Shown here piece by piece: positions 1-7,535 of a stretch of 64,000 bases of DNA (the stretch's first letter is position 1; each line of letters starts with the position of its first letter). The DNA is from VRUE01 sp963697695 (GTDB lineage Bacteria > Actinomycetota > Thermoleophilia > Solirubrobacterales > 70-9): NCBI GenBank assembly GCA_963697695.1, contig OY969094.1, forward strand, positions 1,302,001 to 1,366,000, in the 5' to 3' direction. Below the pieces are notes generated by a model, which had not been told where the DNA came from, did not search any database, and saw only the letters and a program-made list of their open reading frames with translations. A program made the position numbers and the translations under genes.

Positions 1-1718
1 ATCGCCATCTTCCCTGTCTCGTGCAGCTGCGCGGCGCGGTAGGTCTCGTCGCGTTGCTCGCCCTCCATCCCCAGCTCCTCGGCGACCGCAAGCGCCAGCT
101 CGGCGACATCAACGGCTTTCTCGGCCAGCTGCGGTTGGCGCTCGCGTAGCGCCGTCAGCAGCACGTCACGAGATTGCGAGCCGGCCGAGGTCCGCTCGCT
201 GACCTTGTTCGCGTACATCCGCCGGTCGGCGAGCTGCATCGCCTCCTTGACCGAGCCGGCCTCGCTCGGCAACAGGACGTTGCCCTGCGAGGCCCCGATC
301 GCGAATCCCTCGCCGCGCTCAGAGAGTGCGGCGCCGGCGCCGGCGACGATCGCGTCGACCTCCGCCGCCGTGCACTCGACCAGAAGACAGAACTCATCGC
401 CGCCCAGCCGGTAGGCGTCGCCTTTCGAGGTCGCGAAGCGCTCCAGTCGCCCGCCGAGCCGCTCCAGCAGGGCGTCTCCAGCCGGGTGGCCGAAGGTGTC
501 GTTGTAGAGCTTGAAGCCGTCTAGGTCATACAGCGCAAGGAGCCGAAGGGACCCGGCCGCTACCGGCCGCCCGATCGCACGCTCCAGGTCCAGCATCAGC
601 GCCCTGCGGTTGGGCAGCCCGGTCAACTCGTCGGTACGCGACTCTTGCAAGCGCGTGCGGACTTCTCCGTGGCTCTCGCGCAACGAGAGGACCAGCCGCG
701 CGACGACCGCGATCAGGGTGAGCAGGGAGATGACTGCCGCTGCGGTAGGGGCCGTGGTGAATCGTTCGGCCGCCTGGATGCAAATCGCGACCAGGGCCGC
801 AGCGGCCGGTATCGCGATGATCCGCGCCGCCCGCGATCGCACTGGCTCTGTGACGCCCGGCTCGATCCACGCCGCGCTGGCCACCAACAGCACACCGAAC
901 GGCCAGCCGGCGTCGAGAATCGTGCCTTCGACGTAGGTCCCCTTGGCGGCCTGCAGCAGATAGACGCCGTCGGAAACGGCGAGCAGCAGGAGGCCGGCAC
1001 CGAGAACCGCCCAGCTGCGCCCCGGCCGCCAGCCGGTGAACGAGGCGGCGGTTGCCACAAGCGTCAACAGGGTCAGGTCGGCGATCGGATAGGCCAGGTT
1101 GGTTGCGACCGCGAGCGTCTGGCCTTCGCTGGAGGCGTCGACGATCGGCCCGAGCGCAAGCGCCGCCGCCAGCGCCGCGACCGCAGAGCCGACGATCACG
1201 CCGTCCAGCCACCGTGCGACCGGAAAGGCCCCGATCCTCGCCCGCAGAAGGGCGATCAGCGCCACGTAGGCGAGTGGATAGAAGGCGAGGTAGCCGCCGT
1301 CGGCGGGAGAGGGGATCGGCACCGACGCCTGCCCGGCGAGCGCCGCCGCGTAATAGATTTCTCCGCCGGTGTAGAGCAGCAAGCCGACGCCGAGCAGCGC
1401 CCAGGCCAACCGCTCGCGGCGAACCAGCGCGGCCCGCAGCAGACAGGCGGCGGCGCTTGTCAGCATCAGGGCGCTGTAGATCCAGGTGTTGAAGAGCGCA
1501 TCGGTGCCGCGACCGCCAAACCCGACCGCGACGTGCGCGGTGAAAGCGGCGAGCAGGCAGAGGGCAAGGAGGCCGCCGACAAGGACGGTCCTTCGCTCGC
1601 GCTGGCTCAGCCCGGATATCACTCCCAATGAATCGGAATCTGGGGCGACAACCTTGACCGATGAGATCTCGGAGCCCCGAACGACGGCGACGAACCGAAT
1701 CGGGCTGAGGGCAAACAC
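1..1718 (-). CDS. Membrane GGDEF protein with HD-type output domain (3' end cut by window)
   Basis: Predicted diguanylate cyclase (2 GTP to c-di-GMP) in the inner membrane. The reading frame is open from 1718 to the left edge. About 350 N-terminal residues form repeated hydrophobic segments. The GGDEF domain starts with DELTGLPNRR (about residue 364), and the active site GGDEF lies at 404-390 in the context YRLGGDEFCLL. No RxxD inhibitory site is seen at the usual position. After the GGDEF domain the chain runs into a helical segment ending in LHETGKMA at the window edge, which resembles the metal-binding start of HD-GYP domains (usually HDxGK) but has Glu for Asp. The only upstream start is GTG 1718, just after a stop; no clear ribosome site is seen, so TTG 1628 or GTG 1622 are alternatives. 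Cyclase assignment is firm; the HD part is inferred from a fragment. Confidence 0.85.
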   Translation of the reverse strand, partial: MFALSPIRFVAVVRGSEISSVKVVAPDSDSLGVISGLSQRERRTVLVGGLLALCLLAAFTAHVAVGFGGRGTDALFNTWIYSALMLTSAAACLLRAALVRRERLAWALLGVGLLLYTGGEIYYAAALAGQASVPIPSPADGGYLAFYPLAYVALIALLRARIGAFPVARWLDGVIVGSAVAALAAALALGPIVDASSEGQTLAVATNLAYPIADLTLLTLVATAASFTGWRPGRSWAVLGAGLLLLAVSDGVYLLQAAKGTYVEGTILDAGWPFGVLLVASAAWIEPGVTEPVRSRAARIIAIPAAAALVAICIQAAERFTTAPTAAAVISLLTLIAVVARLVLSLRESHGEVRTRLQESRTDELTGLPNRRALMLDLERAIGRPVAAGSLRLLALYDLDGFKLYNDTFGHPAGDALLERLGGRLERFATSKGDAYRLGGDEFCLLVECTAAEVDAIVAGAGAALSERGEGFAIGASQGNVLLPSEAGSVKEAMQLADRRMYANKVSERTSAGSQSRDVLLTALRERQPQLAEKAVDVAELALAVAEELGMEGEQRDETYRAAQLHETGKMA

Positions 1719-1765
1719 CTAGAAGGACGCGGATCACCCGAGTCGAAGGCAGGAACCGAGCGTCA

Positions 1766-2320
1766 ATGATCTTCGCCTTCTGGGTCGTCATCGCACTCGT
1801 CGGAGCCACGGTCCATCGTGCCCGCGACAGGCAACCCCGCAGCGCCGCCCGCACGCTGGAGATCTATCTCGTCTGGTGGCTTGCGGTCGTGCTCGGGATC
1901 GGCAACGTCGTCGGCGGCCTTTTCCACATCTTCGACGGCGCGGCGATCGCACGGGAAATCGGCTTCACACGGGGTGACGGTGGCTTCCAGTTCGAGAACG
2001 CGATGGCCGACGTGGCGATCGGCGTCGTCGCCTTCCTCAGCGTCTGGTTCCGTTGCAACTGGTGGCCGGCGGCCCTGATCGCGATCTCGATCTCCTGGTG
2101 GGGGGACGCCTACGGGCACATCCACCAGATGGTCGCCTACGACAACCACGACCCCGACAACACCGGCATCGTTCTCTACAGCGACATCGTCTCGCCCCTG
2201 ATCGGCCTCACCCTCTACGGGCTCTTCCGGCGTGCCGGCGGTGGTCAGCCGCTGCGACAGGGCAACAGCCTTCCCGCCGAGCTCACCACCCAGGCGCAAG
2301 CCAGCGATTTGACAACGTAA
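1766..2320 (+). CDS. DUF6790-like multi-pass membrane protein
   Basis: A 184-residue protein with about four hydrophobic segments: 1-16, 34-55, 84-100 and a C-terminal one near 150-170. Conserved-looking polar motifs sit between them, including GGLFHIFDG, FENAMADVAIG and SWWGDAYGHIHQM. These match my memory of the DUF6790 family, which has no assigned function. His residues in GHIHQM and FHIFDG could be functional, but that is a guess. The gene is divergent from the GGDEF gene (48-nt gap) and convergent with the XRE regulator, 7 nt away. The ATG at 1766 has no strong ribosome site. Confidence 0.7.
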   Translation: MIFAFWVVIALVGATVHRARDRQPRSAARTLEIYLVWWLAVVLGIGNVVGGLFHIFDGAAIAREIGFTRGDGGFQFENAMADVAIGVVAFLSVWFRCNWWPAALIAISISWWGDAYGHIHQMVAYDNHDPDNTGIVLYSDIVSPLIGLTLYGLFRRAGGGQPLRQGNSLPAELTTQAQASDLTT

Positions 2321-2327
2321 CTGCCGC

Positions 2328-2594
2328 TTACAAGGGTCGCGAATGGTGGCGCTCTTGCATCCGAGTCGCGAGCTCGCTCAACTCGATACCAAAGCCGTCG
2401 GTGATGCGAATCAAGGTTGTGAAGGTCGGGTTCGCCACTCCTCGCTCCAGCTCACTGATTCTCTGAAATGGCATTTCGAGGCGATCGGCGAGTTGCTCAT
2501 GGGTCAGGCCGGCTTCGTCGCGCAGCTCCTCGATCGCTTCGCCGAGCGCCTTGTGTAAAGGAGATCGTGGTTTGGCACGACGGCGGGGAGGCAT
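2328..2594 (-). CDS. XRE-family HTH regulator, short form
   Basis: An 88-residue protein, almost entirely a Cro/CI-type helix-turn-helix. Residues about 15-75 contain LRDEAGLTHEQLADRLEM (helices 1-2) and QRISELERGVANPTFTTL (recognition helix and turn), the classic XRE pattern. There is no sensor or dimerisation domain. It could act alone, as an antitoxin-like regulator, or with a partner; no adjacent toxin is visible. It is transcribed away from the ArsR gene at 2775, and an imperfect copy of the ArsR-gene palindrome lies 36 bp upstream of its start, so the two are probably co-controlled. Confidence 0.82.
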   Translation of the reverse strand: MPPRRRAKPRSPLHKALGEAIEELRDEAGLTHEQLADRLEMPFQRISELERGVANPTFTTLIRITDGFGIELSELATRMQERHHSRPL

Positions 2595-2629
2595 TGTCCA
2601 AGCAGCCTTCCCGCCGGGGAACGTGGGCG

Positions 2630-2649
2630 TTAACCGTTATAGCGTGAAA
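2630..2649. promoter_or_regulatory. Imperfect copy of the 2755-2776 palindrome; putative operator
   Basis: TTAACCGTTATAGCGTGAAA matches 16 of 20 positions of the perfect palindrome core at 2756-2775 and keeps the central CGTTATA. It lies 36 bp upstream of the XRE start. A shared regulator of both divergent genes is inferred. Confidence 0.5.
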
Positions 2650-2754
2650 CAGGAAAGAGCACAGCAAGACGGCATACCTCCCACGTACCGCCTCAGCCGC
2701 CCACGCAGTCAATCGAACGGATTCGCTCCGAACCCGATTGCTCTAGTTCGCTAT

Positions 2755-2776
2755 ATTAAACGTTATAACGTTTAAT
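2755..2776. promoter_or_regulatory. Perfect 22-bp palindrome over the ArsR-gene start; operator with embedded -10
   Basis: The core TTAAACGTTATAACGTTTAA (2756-2775) is its own reverse complement, and the flanking A2755/T2776 extend it to 22 bp. Its last bases are the AT of the downstream ATG (2775). TATAAC at 2764-2769 could serve as the -10, putting the transcription start on or beside the ATG, so the mRNA may be leaderless. Autoregulation by the adjacent ArsR-type protein is the simplest reading. Confidence 0.65.
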
Positions 2777-3107
2777 GGTGCATACAGTGCAGACCGAACC
2801 GCAGTTACGACCAAATTGGAAGCCGATCGACTCGCTGGCGCATCCAGTACGTCGTCGCATTCTGCGCCACCTTCACAGCACCGATCAGGCGGTGGACATG
2901 AGCGAGGTGGCTGGATTCCTAGGGCTGGAGCTCTCCCCGGTCAACTATCACGTGGGTGTGCTCGCAAGCCGCGGAGCTCTGCAAGAAGCCGGTCGCAGCA
3001 CCTCTGACGGCCGACCGCTATACGTGTCCGTGGTCGCTGACGATCCTGAGATCCTGGCCCTGCTCCAAGCCAAGAAGGGCGAGGACGAAAGCAAGAACGG
3101 CAACTAG
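2775..3107 (+). CDS. ArsR-type winged-helix regulator, short form
   Basis: A 110-residue protein. DSLAHPVRRRILRHL (about residues 19-33) is the typical ArsR helix, SEVAGFLGLELSPVNYHVGVL (about 43-63) is the helix-turn-helix, and RPLYVSVVADD is the wing/edge strand. No cysteine metal site is present, so it is probably not a metal sensor. The tail is short and charged. The start codon lies in a perfect palindrome with no ribosome site, consistent with a leaderless transcript and self-repression. It is divergent from the XRE gene. The ligand is unknown. Confidence 0.85.
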   Translation: MVHTVQTEPQLRPNWKPIDSLAHPVRRRILRHLHSTDQAVDMSEVAGFLGLELSPVNYHVGVLASRGALQEAGRSTSDGRPLYVSVVADDPEILALLQAKKGEDESKNGN

Positions 3108-3153
3108 AGCTCGTATCACTGACTGCACCGCATCCTCGCGGGAAGACGTTTCT

Positions 3154-3169
3154 ATGGGGGAGGCAGGAT
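3154..3169 (+). repeat. 16-bp copy of the tRNA-Tyr 3' end (possible att remnant)
   Basis: ATGGGGGAGGCAGGAT is identical and in the same orientation to 10443-10458, which covers the acceptor 3' strand and half the T-arm of the tRNA-Tyr gene on the minus strand. Direct repeats of a tRNA 3' end usually mark integration of a mobile element. Here the interval between the copies holds no recognisable integrase. Confidence 0.5.
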
Positions 3170-3225
3170 AAGCCAACCATTAATTCTTGTCGCGACCTCA
3201 AGCAGTCTCCAAACCGCTGAGCGGA

Positions 3226-3813
3226 TCAGCGGAACGCGCAGCCGTCGAGATGATCGTTGACCAGGCCCGCAGCCTGCATCAGGGAGTAGGCAGTGGTCGG
3301 ACCGACGAAGCGAAATCCCTGTCGCTTCAGCTCCTTCGCCATAGCTTTCGACTCCGGCGTCGTCGGCGCGAGGTCGTGGCCGCTCTTGGGCGGATGCGCT
3401 CCCTCGCGCTCTGGCGCAAAGCTCCAGAGGAGCGCATCGAGCGTCTCACCTTCCTTGTGCAGGGAGCAGGTCGCCGCGGCGTTGGCGATAGCCGCCTCGA
3501 TCTTGCCGCGATGGCGGACGATCCCCGAGTCTGCGAGCAGGCGCTCGATCTCACCCTCGCCATAGGTGGCGATCTTCTCGGTGTCCCAATCGTCAAAGGC
3601 GCGACGGAATCCCTCACGCTTGCGCAGGATGGTCAACCAGGAGAGGCCGGACTGAAACGACTCCAGAACGAGCATCTCGAACAGCTCGAGGTCGTCGTGC
3701 ATCGGGCGCCCCCAGACTCGGTCGTGGTACTCGACGTACTCGGGTGCGCCGAGGCACCAGCAGCAGCGTGCGCGACCATCGACCCCGACTTCGATGCCCA
3801 TATCGCCCGTCAT
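3226..3813 (-). CDS. tag: DNA-3-methyladenine glycosylase I
   Basis: Removes 3-methyladenine from alkylated DNA in base excision repair. The roughly 195-residue length fits the Tag family. Family signatures are CCWCLGAPEYVEYHDRVWG near the N-terminus (Cys and the YHDxxWG motif), FEMLVLESFQSGLSWLTIL, the helix-hairpin-helix region with KREGFRRAF, and FVGPTTAYSLMQAAGLVNDH near the C-terminus, including the zinc-site His. Start ATG 3813 is chosen because the longer frame would overlap the upstream TfoX-like gene; ATG 3801 is also possible. It is probably co-transcribed with the TfoX-like gene (25-nt gap). Confidence 0.93.
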   Translation of the reverse strand: MTGDMGIEVGVDGRARCCWCLGAPEYVEYHDRVWGRPMHDDLELFEMLVLESFQSGLSWLTILRKREGFRRAFDDWDTEKIATYGEGEIERLLADSGIVRHRGKIEAAIANAAATCSLHKEGETLDALLWSFAPEREGAHPPKSGHDLAPTTPESKAMAKELKRQGFRFVGPTTAYSLMQAAGLVNDHLDGCAFR

Positions 3814-3838
3814 GCAAAGGCACCATCTCACGGACGAG

Positions 3839-4168
3839 TCACTTCGAGGGCAGCGACTCCGCGAAGTCCGCCCCTGCATCGACCCAACGCCCGAGGTCGG
3901 CGTCCCCCTCGATTCCTTCGGCCTCGATCAGGATGAATCCTCGCATCGGCCGACCGGTGAATTCCATCGGGCCGACGTGCTCTTCCGTCAGCGCTGCCTC
4001 GGCGTCATCGCGATCGAGGCGGACCATCAGGTCGTCTCCGATGATCCCGCAGGCCATGTTGCCGTTCACCATCCAGGCGATCCCACCGAACATCTTGCGC
4101 TCAACTACACCCGGCCGTCCGTCGATCACGTCGCGTATTCGCTCGGCGAGCTCCTCTGAGTACGCCAC
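3839..4168 (-). CDS. TfoX/Sxy N-terminal domain protein
   Basis: A 109-residue single-domain protein. RKMFGGIAWMVNGNMACGI (about residues 24-42) and DDLMVRLDRDDAEAAL are the hallmarks of the TfoX N-terminal fold, and GRPMRGFILIEAEGI is the closing strand/helix. Full-length TfoX/Sxy regulates competence in proteobacteria. Actinobacterial single-domain copies are often annotated as RNA-methyltransferase-like or of unknown role, so competence should not be assumed. It heads a probable two-gene unit with tag. Confidence 0.85.
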   Translation of the reverse strand: MAYSEELAERIRDVIDGRPGVVERKMFGGIAWMVNGNMACGIIGDDLMVRLDRDDAEAALTEEHVGPMEFTGRPMRGFILIEAEGIEGDADLGRWVDAGADFAESLPSK

Positions 4169-4326
4169 GACGCCAGTCTATTTCGGGCTGGGTGGCGAGC
4201 CCTATTCGCGACGATCGGCGGACACGCCCGCTAGCCATCGATGCTGACAGAAACCGGCCAAGCAATTGGCGCCAGACCAACGAGGGACAACCACCGCAGG
4301 TCTTTGAAGCGAGCGGATCCTAAGGT

Positions 4327-4917
4327 TCAAGTGACCGGCGCACCCCCCGGGCTGACGACAAGCCAGAGGCCGCCGAACTCGCTCACGTTCTGGCAGAGGA
4401 TGTTGCCTGGTGTGTCGTCGACGTAGTAGTAGAGCGGCTGGCCGTCGTAGGTCACCTGCAGCTTGCCGTTCGCTCGTTTGGTCGTGCCGAGCGAGCTCGC
4501 GGTGACGCCTTTGCCGGCTCGTGGCTTACCGTTGGTAAGCACCGGGGGCCAAGCAGCGGCACAAGCGCCGTAGCACTTGCTTTTGGCCGAGCTCTCCTTG
4601 CCGAAGACGTAGAAGGCCTCGCCCTTGCCGTCGGCGACGACCTGGCCGTACTCGGAGCCGACCGCCTCGATCAGCTTGCCTTTGGCGGCGCTCGCGGAGG
4701 CATCGGACTTCATCGCCGCCTCCTCCATCGCCTCGTCTTTCATCTTGCCCTCGTCCTTCATCGCTCCGCCCGACTCGTCCTTCATCGCGGCATCGGACTC
4801 GTCCTTCATCGCCGCGCCGGTCTGAGTGGCGCCCTGATCTCCATTGTCGTCGTCGCCGCAGCCGGCGCCGAGCAAGCCCACAGCCGCCATGAGAGCTACA
4901 AGCGCGATCCATCTCAT
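4327..4917 (-). CDS. Lipoprotein with Met-rich MKDE repeats and two Yx[FWY]xxD-type repeats
   Basis: A 196-residue exported lipoprotein: the signal peptide ends at the lipobox LLGAGC, Cys20. Residues about 35-70 are an acidic, Met-rich run of degenerate AMKDES/AMKDEG units with at least seven Met. The rest contains two copies of the secreted repeat seen in COG4315 (PF03640) lipoproteins, with the cores YVFGKESSAKSKCYGACAAAWPP-like and YDGQPLYYYVDDTPGN. Molecular function of this family is unknown. It is divergent from dipZ across a strong palindrome, so it probably belongs to the same regulon as the thiol-redox gene. Met-rich segments can bind Cu(I) or be sacrificially oxidised; either role here is inference. 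Confidence 0.85.
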   Translation of the reverse strand: MRWIALVALMAAVGLLGAGCGDDDNGDQGATQTGAAMKDESDAAMKDESGGAMKDEGKMKDEAMEEAAMKSDASASAAKGKLIEAVGSEYGQVVADGKGEAFYVFGKESSAKSKCYGACAAAWPPVLTNGKPRAGKGVTASSLGTTKRANGKLQVTYDGQPLYYYVDDTPGNILCQNVSEFGGLWLVVSPGGAPVT

Positions 4918-4968
4918 CGGTCTTCCTCCTCGGGGTCGGGGTCTCGGCGCGAGTATCCATCCCGCTCC

Positions 4969-5013
4969 TTACGAGTCCCTTACGGGCGGGCAAGCCTCGT
5001 AAGGGACTCGTAA
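4969..5013. promoter_or_regulatory. 16-bp inverted repeat built of 11-bp-spaced TTACG half-sites
   Basis: The left arm TTACGAGTCCCTTACG (4969-4984) and right arm CGTAAGGGACTCGTAA (4998-5013) are exact reverse complements separated by 13 nt. Within each arm TTACG occurs twice with an 11-bp period, the usual spacing of half-sites for OmpR/PhoB-family dimers. The element lies between the divergent lipoprotein (start 4917) and dipZ (start 5038). The OmpR-type regulator encoded just after dipZ is the obvious candidate binder. Confidence 0.7.
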
Positions 5014-5037
5014 TCGGCGCCTGCCAGAGTCCGCGCC

Positions 5038-6807
5038 GTGGTAGCCCTGATCGCCTTTGCCTTCCTCGCCGGTGCCGCGACCGCACTCTCGCCCTGCGTG
5101 CTGCCGGTACTGCCGGTGGCGCTCTCGGCCGGGGTCACGGGCGGGCGGCGGCGACCGCTCGGTGTTGTCACGGGCCTCGTCCTCTCCTTCACCTTCGCGA
5201 TCGTCGCCTTGGTCTACGTGATCGACGCACTAGGGCTGCCCGGCGACCTGCTGCGCAACATCGCGATCGTCGTCCTCCTCGGCTTCGGCATCTCGCTGCT
5301 GGTCCCCTCCGTCGCCGCCCGCATGGAGGCTTGGATCAGCCGCGTGGTGCCGGCGCCGCAGGGCGGCAAGCGAGGAGACGGCTTCGGCTCGGGCGTGCTG
5401 GTCGGGCTCAGCCTCGGCGTCGTCTACGCGCCCTGCGCGGGGCCGATCCTCGCCGGGGTGATCACCGTCTCCGCTTCGCAGCCGCTGACCGCCGGTCGCC
5501 TCGGAGTCGCGCTGGCCTACGCGCTCGGCAGCGCCGCCGTCCTCTACCTCTTGATGCTCGGCGGTCGGCGGCTCAGCAGCAGCCTGACCCGCTACGCCGG
5601 CCGCCTGCAGATGGCGATGGGCGCGGTCATGGTCATCGTCGCGGTGGCGATGTTCGCTGACTACGACACCCGCTTTCAGACCGCGATCGCCAACGACCTG
5701 CCGGCCTTCCTGGTCAACCCCTCCAAGGAGCTGGAGGAGAGCGGAGGCGTGCGGGAGCAGCTCGCCGAGCTGCGCGGCACGCAGGCGCACGAGGGGACCG
5801 TCGGCGCCCTCGCCGCGGCGACGGCGCACGGCGGGACCGCAGCCCAGGCGTCCTCCGGCGAGCGCCTGCCGGTGCTCGGCCCCGCGCCCGATTTCACCGG
5901 CAACCAGGAGTGGTTCAACACGCCCGGCGGGCAACCGCTCAGCCTGCGCGAGCTGCGCGGCCAGGTGGTGCTGGTCGACTTCTGGACCTACACCTGCATC
6001 AACTGCATCCGCACCCTCCCTTACCTGAAGGCGTGGGACGAGCGCTACGGCAAGGACGGTCTGCAGATCGTCGGCGTCCACACGCCGGAGTTCCCGTTCG
6101 AGCGCGACGCCGCCAACGTCGAGGACGCAATCGAGCAGAACGATCTCGGCTATGCGGCCGTCCAGGACAACGACTACGCGACCTGGAACGCCTACGGCAA
6201 CGAATACTGGCCGGCCAAGTATCTGATCGACGCCCAGGGCCGGGTCCGTTACACGCACTTCGGCGAGGGCGACTACGAGGAGACCGAGGCGGCGATCCGC
6301 GAGCTGCTCGCCGAGGCCGGGCACCAGCCCGGAGAGCAGAAGGTCGAGGTGGAGGGCGAGCAGGCTTCGGCGCTGGTGACGACGCCGGAGAGCTACCTTG
6401 GCGCCGCGCGGGCCGACCGCTTCCTCAACGGCCCGATCGTGCCGGGCACCCACCGCTACCGAGCGCCGGAGCGCTTCGCCTACGACAGCCTCGCCTACGA
6501 GGGGACGTGGCGGATTGGCCACGATGAGGCCACCTCGGTGCGGCGCTCGCGCCTGCACCTCGTCTTTGGCGCCCGCCGCGTCTTCCTCGTGCTCGGATCG
6601 AGCGGCGGCAATCCGCGAAGCGTGCGGGTGATGCTCGACGGCAAGCCGATCGCGGCCGAGCTCGCCGGCCGCGACGTCGAGGGCGGCGTGGTCGAGGTCG
6701 GCCGCCAACGCCTCTACCGGCTGGTCGAACTGCCCCGCGCCGAGCGCCATCTGCTCACCCTCGACGTCACCCCCGGCGTCTCGGGCTACGCCTTCACCTT
6801 CGGATGA
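5038..6807 (+). CDS. dipZ: DipZ-type CcdA-thioredoxin fusion (thiol-disulfide transporter)
   Basis: A 589-residue fusion that moves reducing equivalents across the membrane to periplasmic thiols. Residues 1-220 are a CcdA/DsbD-type membrane domain with the two redox Cys, C20 in LSPCVLPVLPV and C133 in YAPCAGP. Residues about 280-430 are a TlpA/redoxin domain with FWTYTCINCIRTLPY (CxxC at 320-323). Residues about 450-589 are the C-terminal beta-rich domain of DipZ proteins. This order matches mycobacterial DipZ. The start is GTG 5038. The stop overlaps the response-regulator start (ATGA), so the redox protein and its likely regulator are co-expressed. The family is linked to cytochrome c maturation and oxidative stress; its substrates here are unknown. 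Confidence 0.92.
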   Translation: MVALIAFAFLAGAATALSPCVLPVLPVALSAGVTGGRRRPLGVVTGLVLSFTFAIVALVYVIDALGLPGDLLRNIAIVVLLGFGISLLVPSVAARMEAWISRVVPAPQGGKRGDGFGSGVLVGLSLGVVYAPCAGPILAGVITVSASQPLTAGRLGVALAYALGSAAVLYLLMLGGRRLSSSLTRYAGRLQMAMGAVMVIVAVAMFADYDTRFQTAIANDLPAFLVNPSKELEESGGVREQLAELRGTQAHEGTVGALAAATAHGGTAAQASSGERLPVLGPAPDFTGNQEWFNTPGGQPLSLRELRGQVVLVDFWTYTCINCIRTLPYLKAWDERYGKDGLQIVGVHTPEFPFERDAANVEDAIEQNDLGYAAVQDNDYATWNAYGNEYWPAKYLIDAQGRVRYTHFGEGDYEETEAAIRELLAEAGHQPGEQKVEVEGEQASALVTTPESYLGAARADRFLNGPIVPGTHRYRAPERFAYDSLAYEGTWRIGHDEATSVRRSRLHLVFGARRVFLVLGSSGGNPRSVRVMLDGKPIAAELAGRDVEGGVVEVGRQRLYRLVELPRAERHLLTLDVTPGVSGYAFTFG

Positions 6808-7535
6808 GATCGGCCACTGCGACAATCGAGGAGATGGCGCAGCAGGCTGATCGCCGTACCGTGCTCGTCGTCGACGACGAGCCGACGATCTCCGAGGTGG
6901 TCGCCCGCTACCTCGAGCGCGCCGGCTACGCCACCGCCACGGCCGGCGATGGGATCGAAGCGTTGCGGGTCGCGGGCGAGTGCGATCCCGACCTCGTCGT
7001 CCTCGATCTGATGCTGCCCGAGCTGGACGGCTTCGAGGTGCTGCGTCGCCTGCAGGCCGACGGCGAGGAGCGCACGCCGGTGATCCTCCTCACCGCCAAG
7101 GGCGAGCACGACGACAAGCTCGCCGGCCTGCGTCGCGGCGCCGACGACTACATCGTCAAGCCGTTCTCCCCAAGCGAGCTGGTCGCCCGCGTCGACGCCG
7201 TGCTGCGCCGCGCCCACCCAGCCCATGCGGAGACGGAGCCGCTGCGCTTCGACGGCTTGGAGATCGACGTCCGCGCCCGCCGCGCGCTTCGCGACGGCGA
7301 TGAGATCCAGCTCTCCCAGCGCGAGTTCGACCTGCTCGCCTTCCTCGCCGCCCATCCCGGCCAGGCCTTCTCGCGCGACCAGTTGATGGACCGCGTCTGG
7401 GAAGCGGCGCTCTACTCGGACACGAGCACGGTCACTGTCCACGTCCGCCGCCTGCGCGCCAAGGTCGAGCCCGATCCCGAGCAGCCGCGCTTCATCCAGA
7501 CGGTGTGGGGCGTGGGCTACAGGTTCCAGCCATGA
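6804..7535 (+). CDS. OmpR/PhoB-family response regulator
   Basis: A 243-residue two-domain regulator. The receiver domain has acidic pair DDEP, phospho-acceptor Asp in VVLDLMLPELDG, and Lys in DDYIVKPFSPSEL. The winged-helix effector domain contains LSQREFDLLAFLAAHPG and TVTVHVRRLRAKVE and ends in WGVGYRF. ATG 6804 overlaps the dipZ stop. An internal ATG at 6834, directly after GAGGAG, is an alternative start. The next gene is its kinase, overlapping by 4 nt. The 11-bp-period palindrome upstream of dipZ (4969-5013) fits this DNA-binding family, so autoregulation is likely. Confidence 0.93.
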   Translation: MRSATATIEEMAQQADRRTVLVVDDEPTISEVVARYLERAGYATATAGDGIEALRVAGECDPDLVVLDLMLPELDGFEVLRRLQADGEERTPVILLTAKGEHDDKLAGLRRGADDYIVKPFSPSELVARVDAVLRRAHPAHAETEPLRFDGLEIDVRARRALRDGDEIQLSQREFDLLAFLAAHPGQAFSRDQLMDRVWEAALYSDTSTVTVHVRRLRAKVEPDPEQPRFIQTVWGVGYRFQP

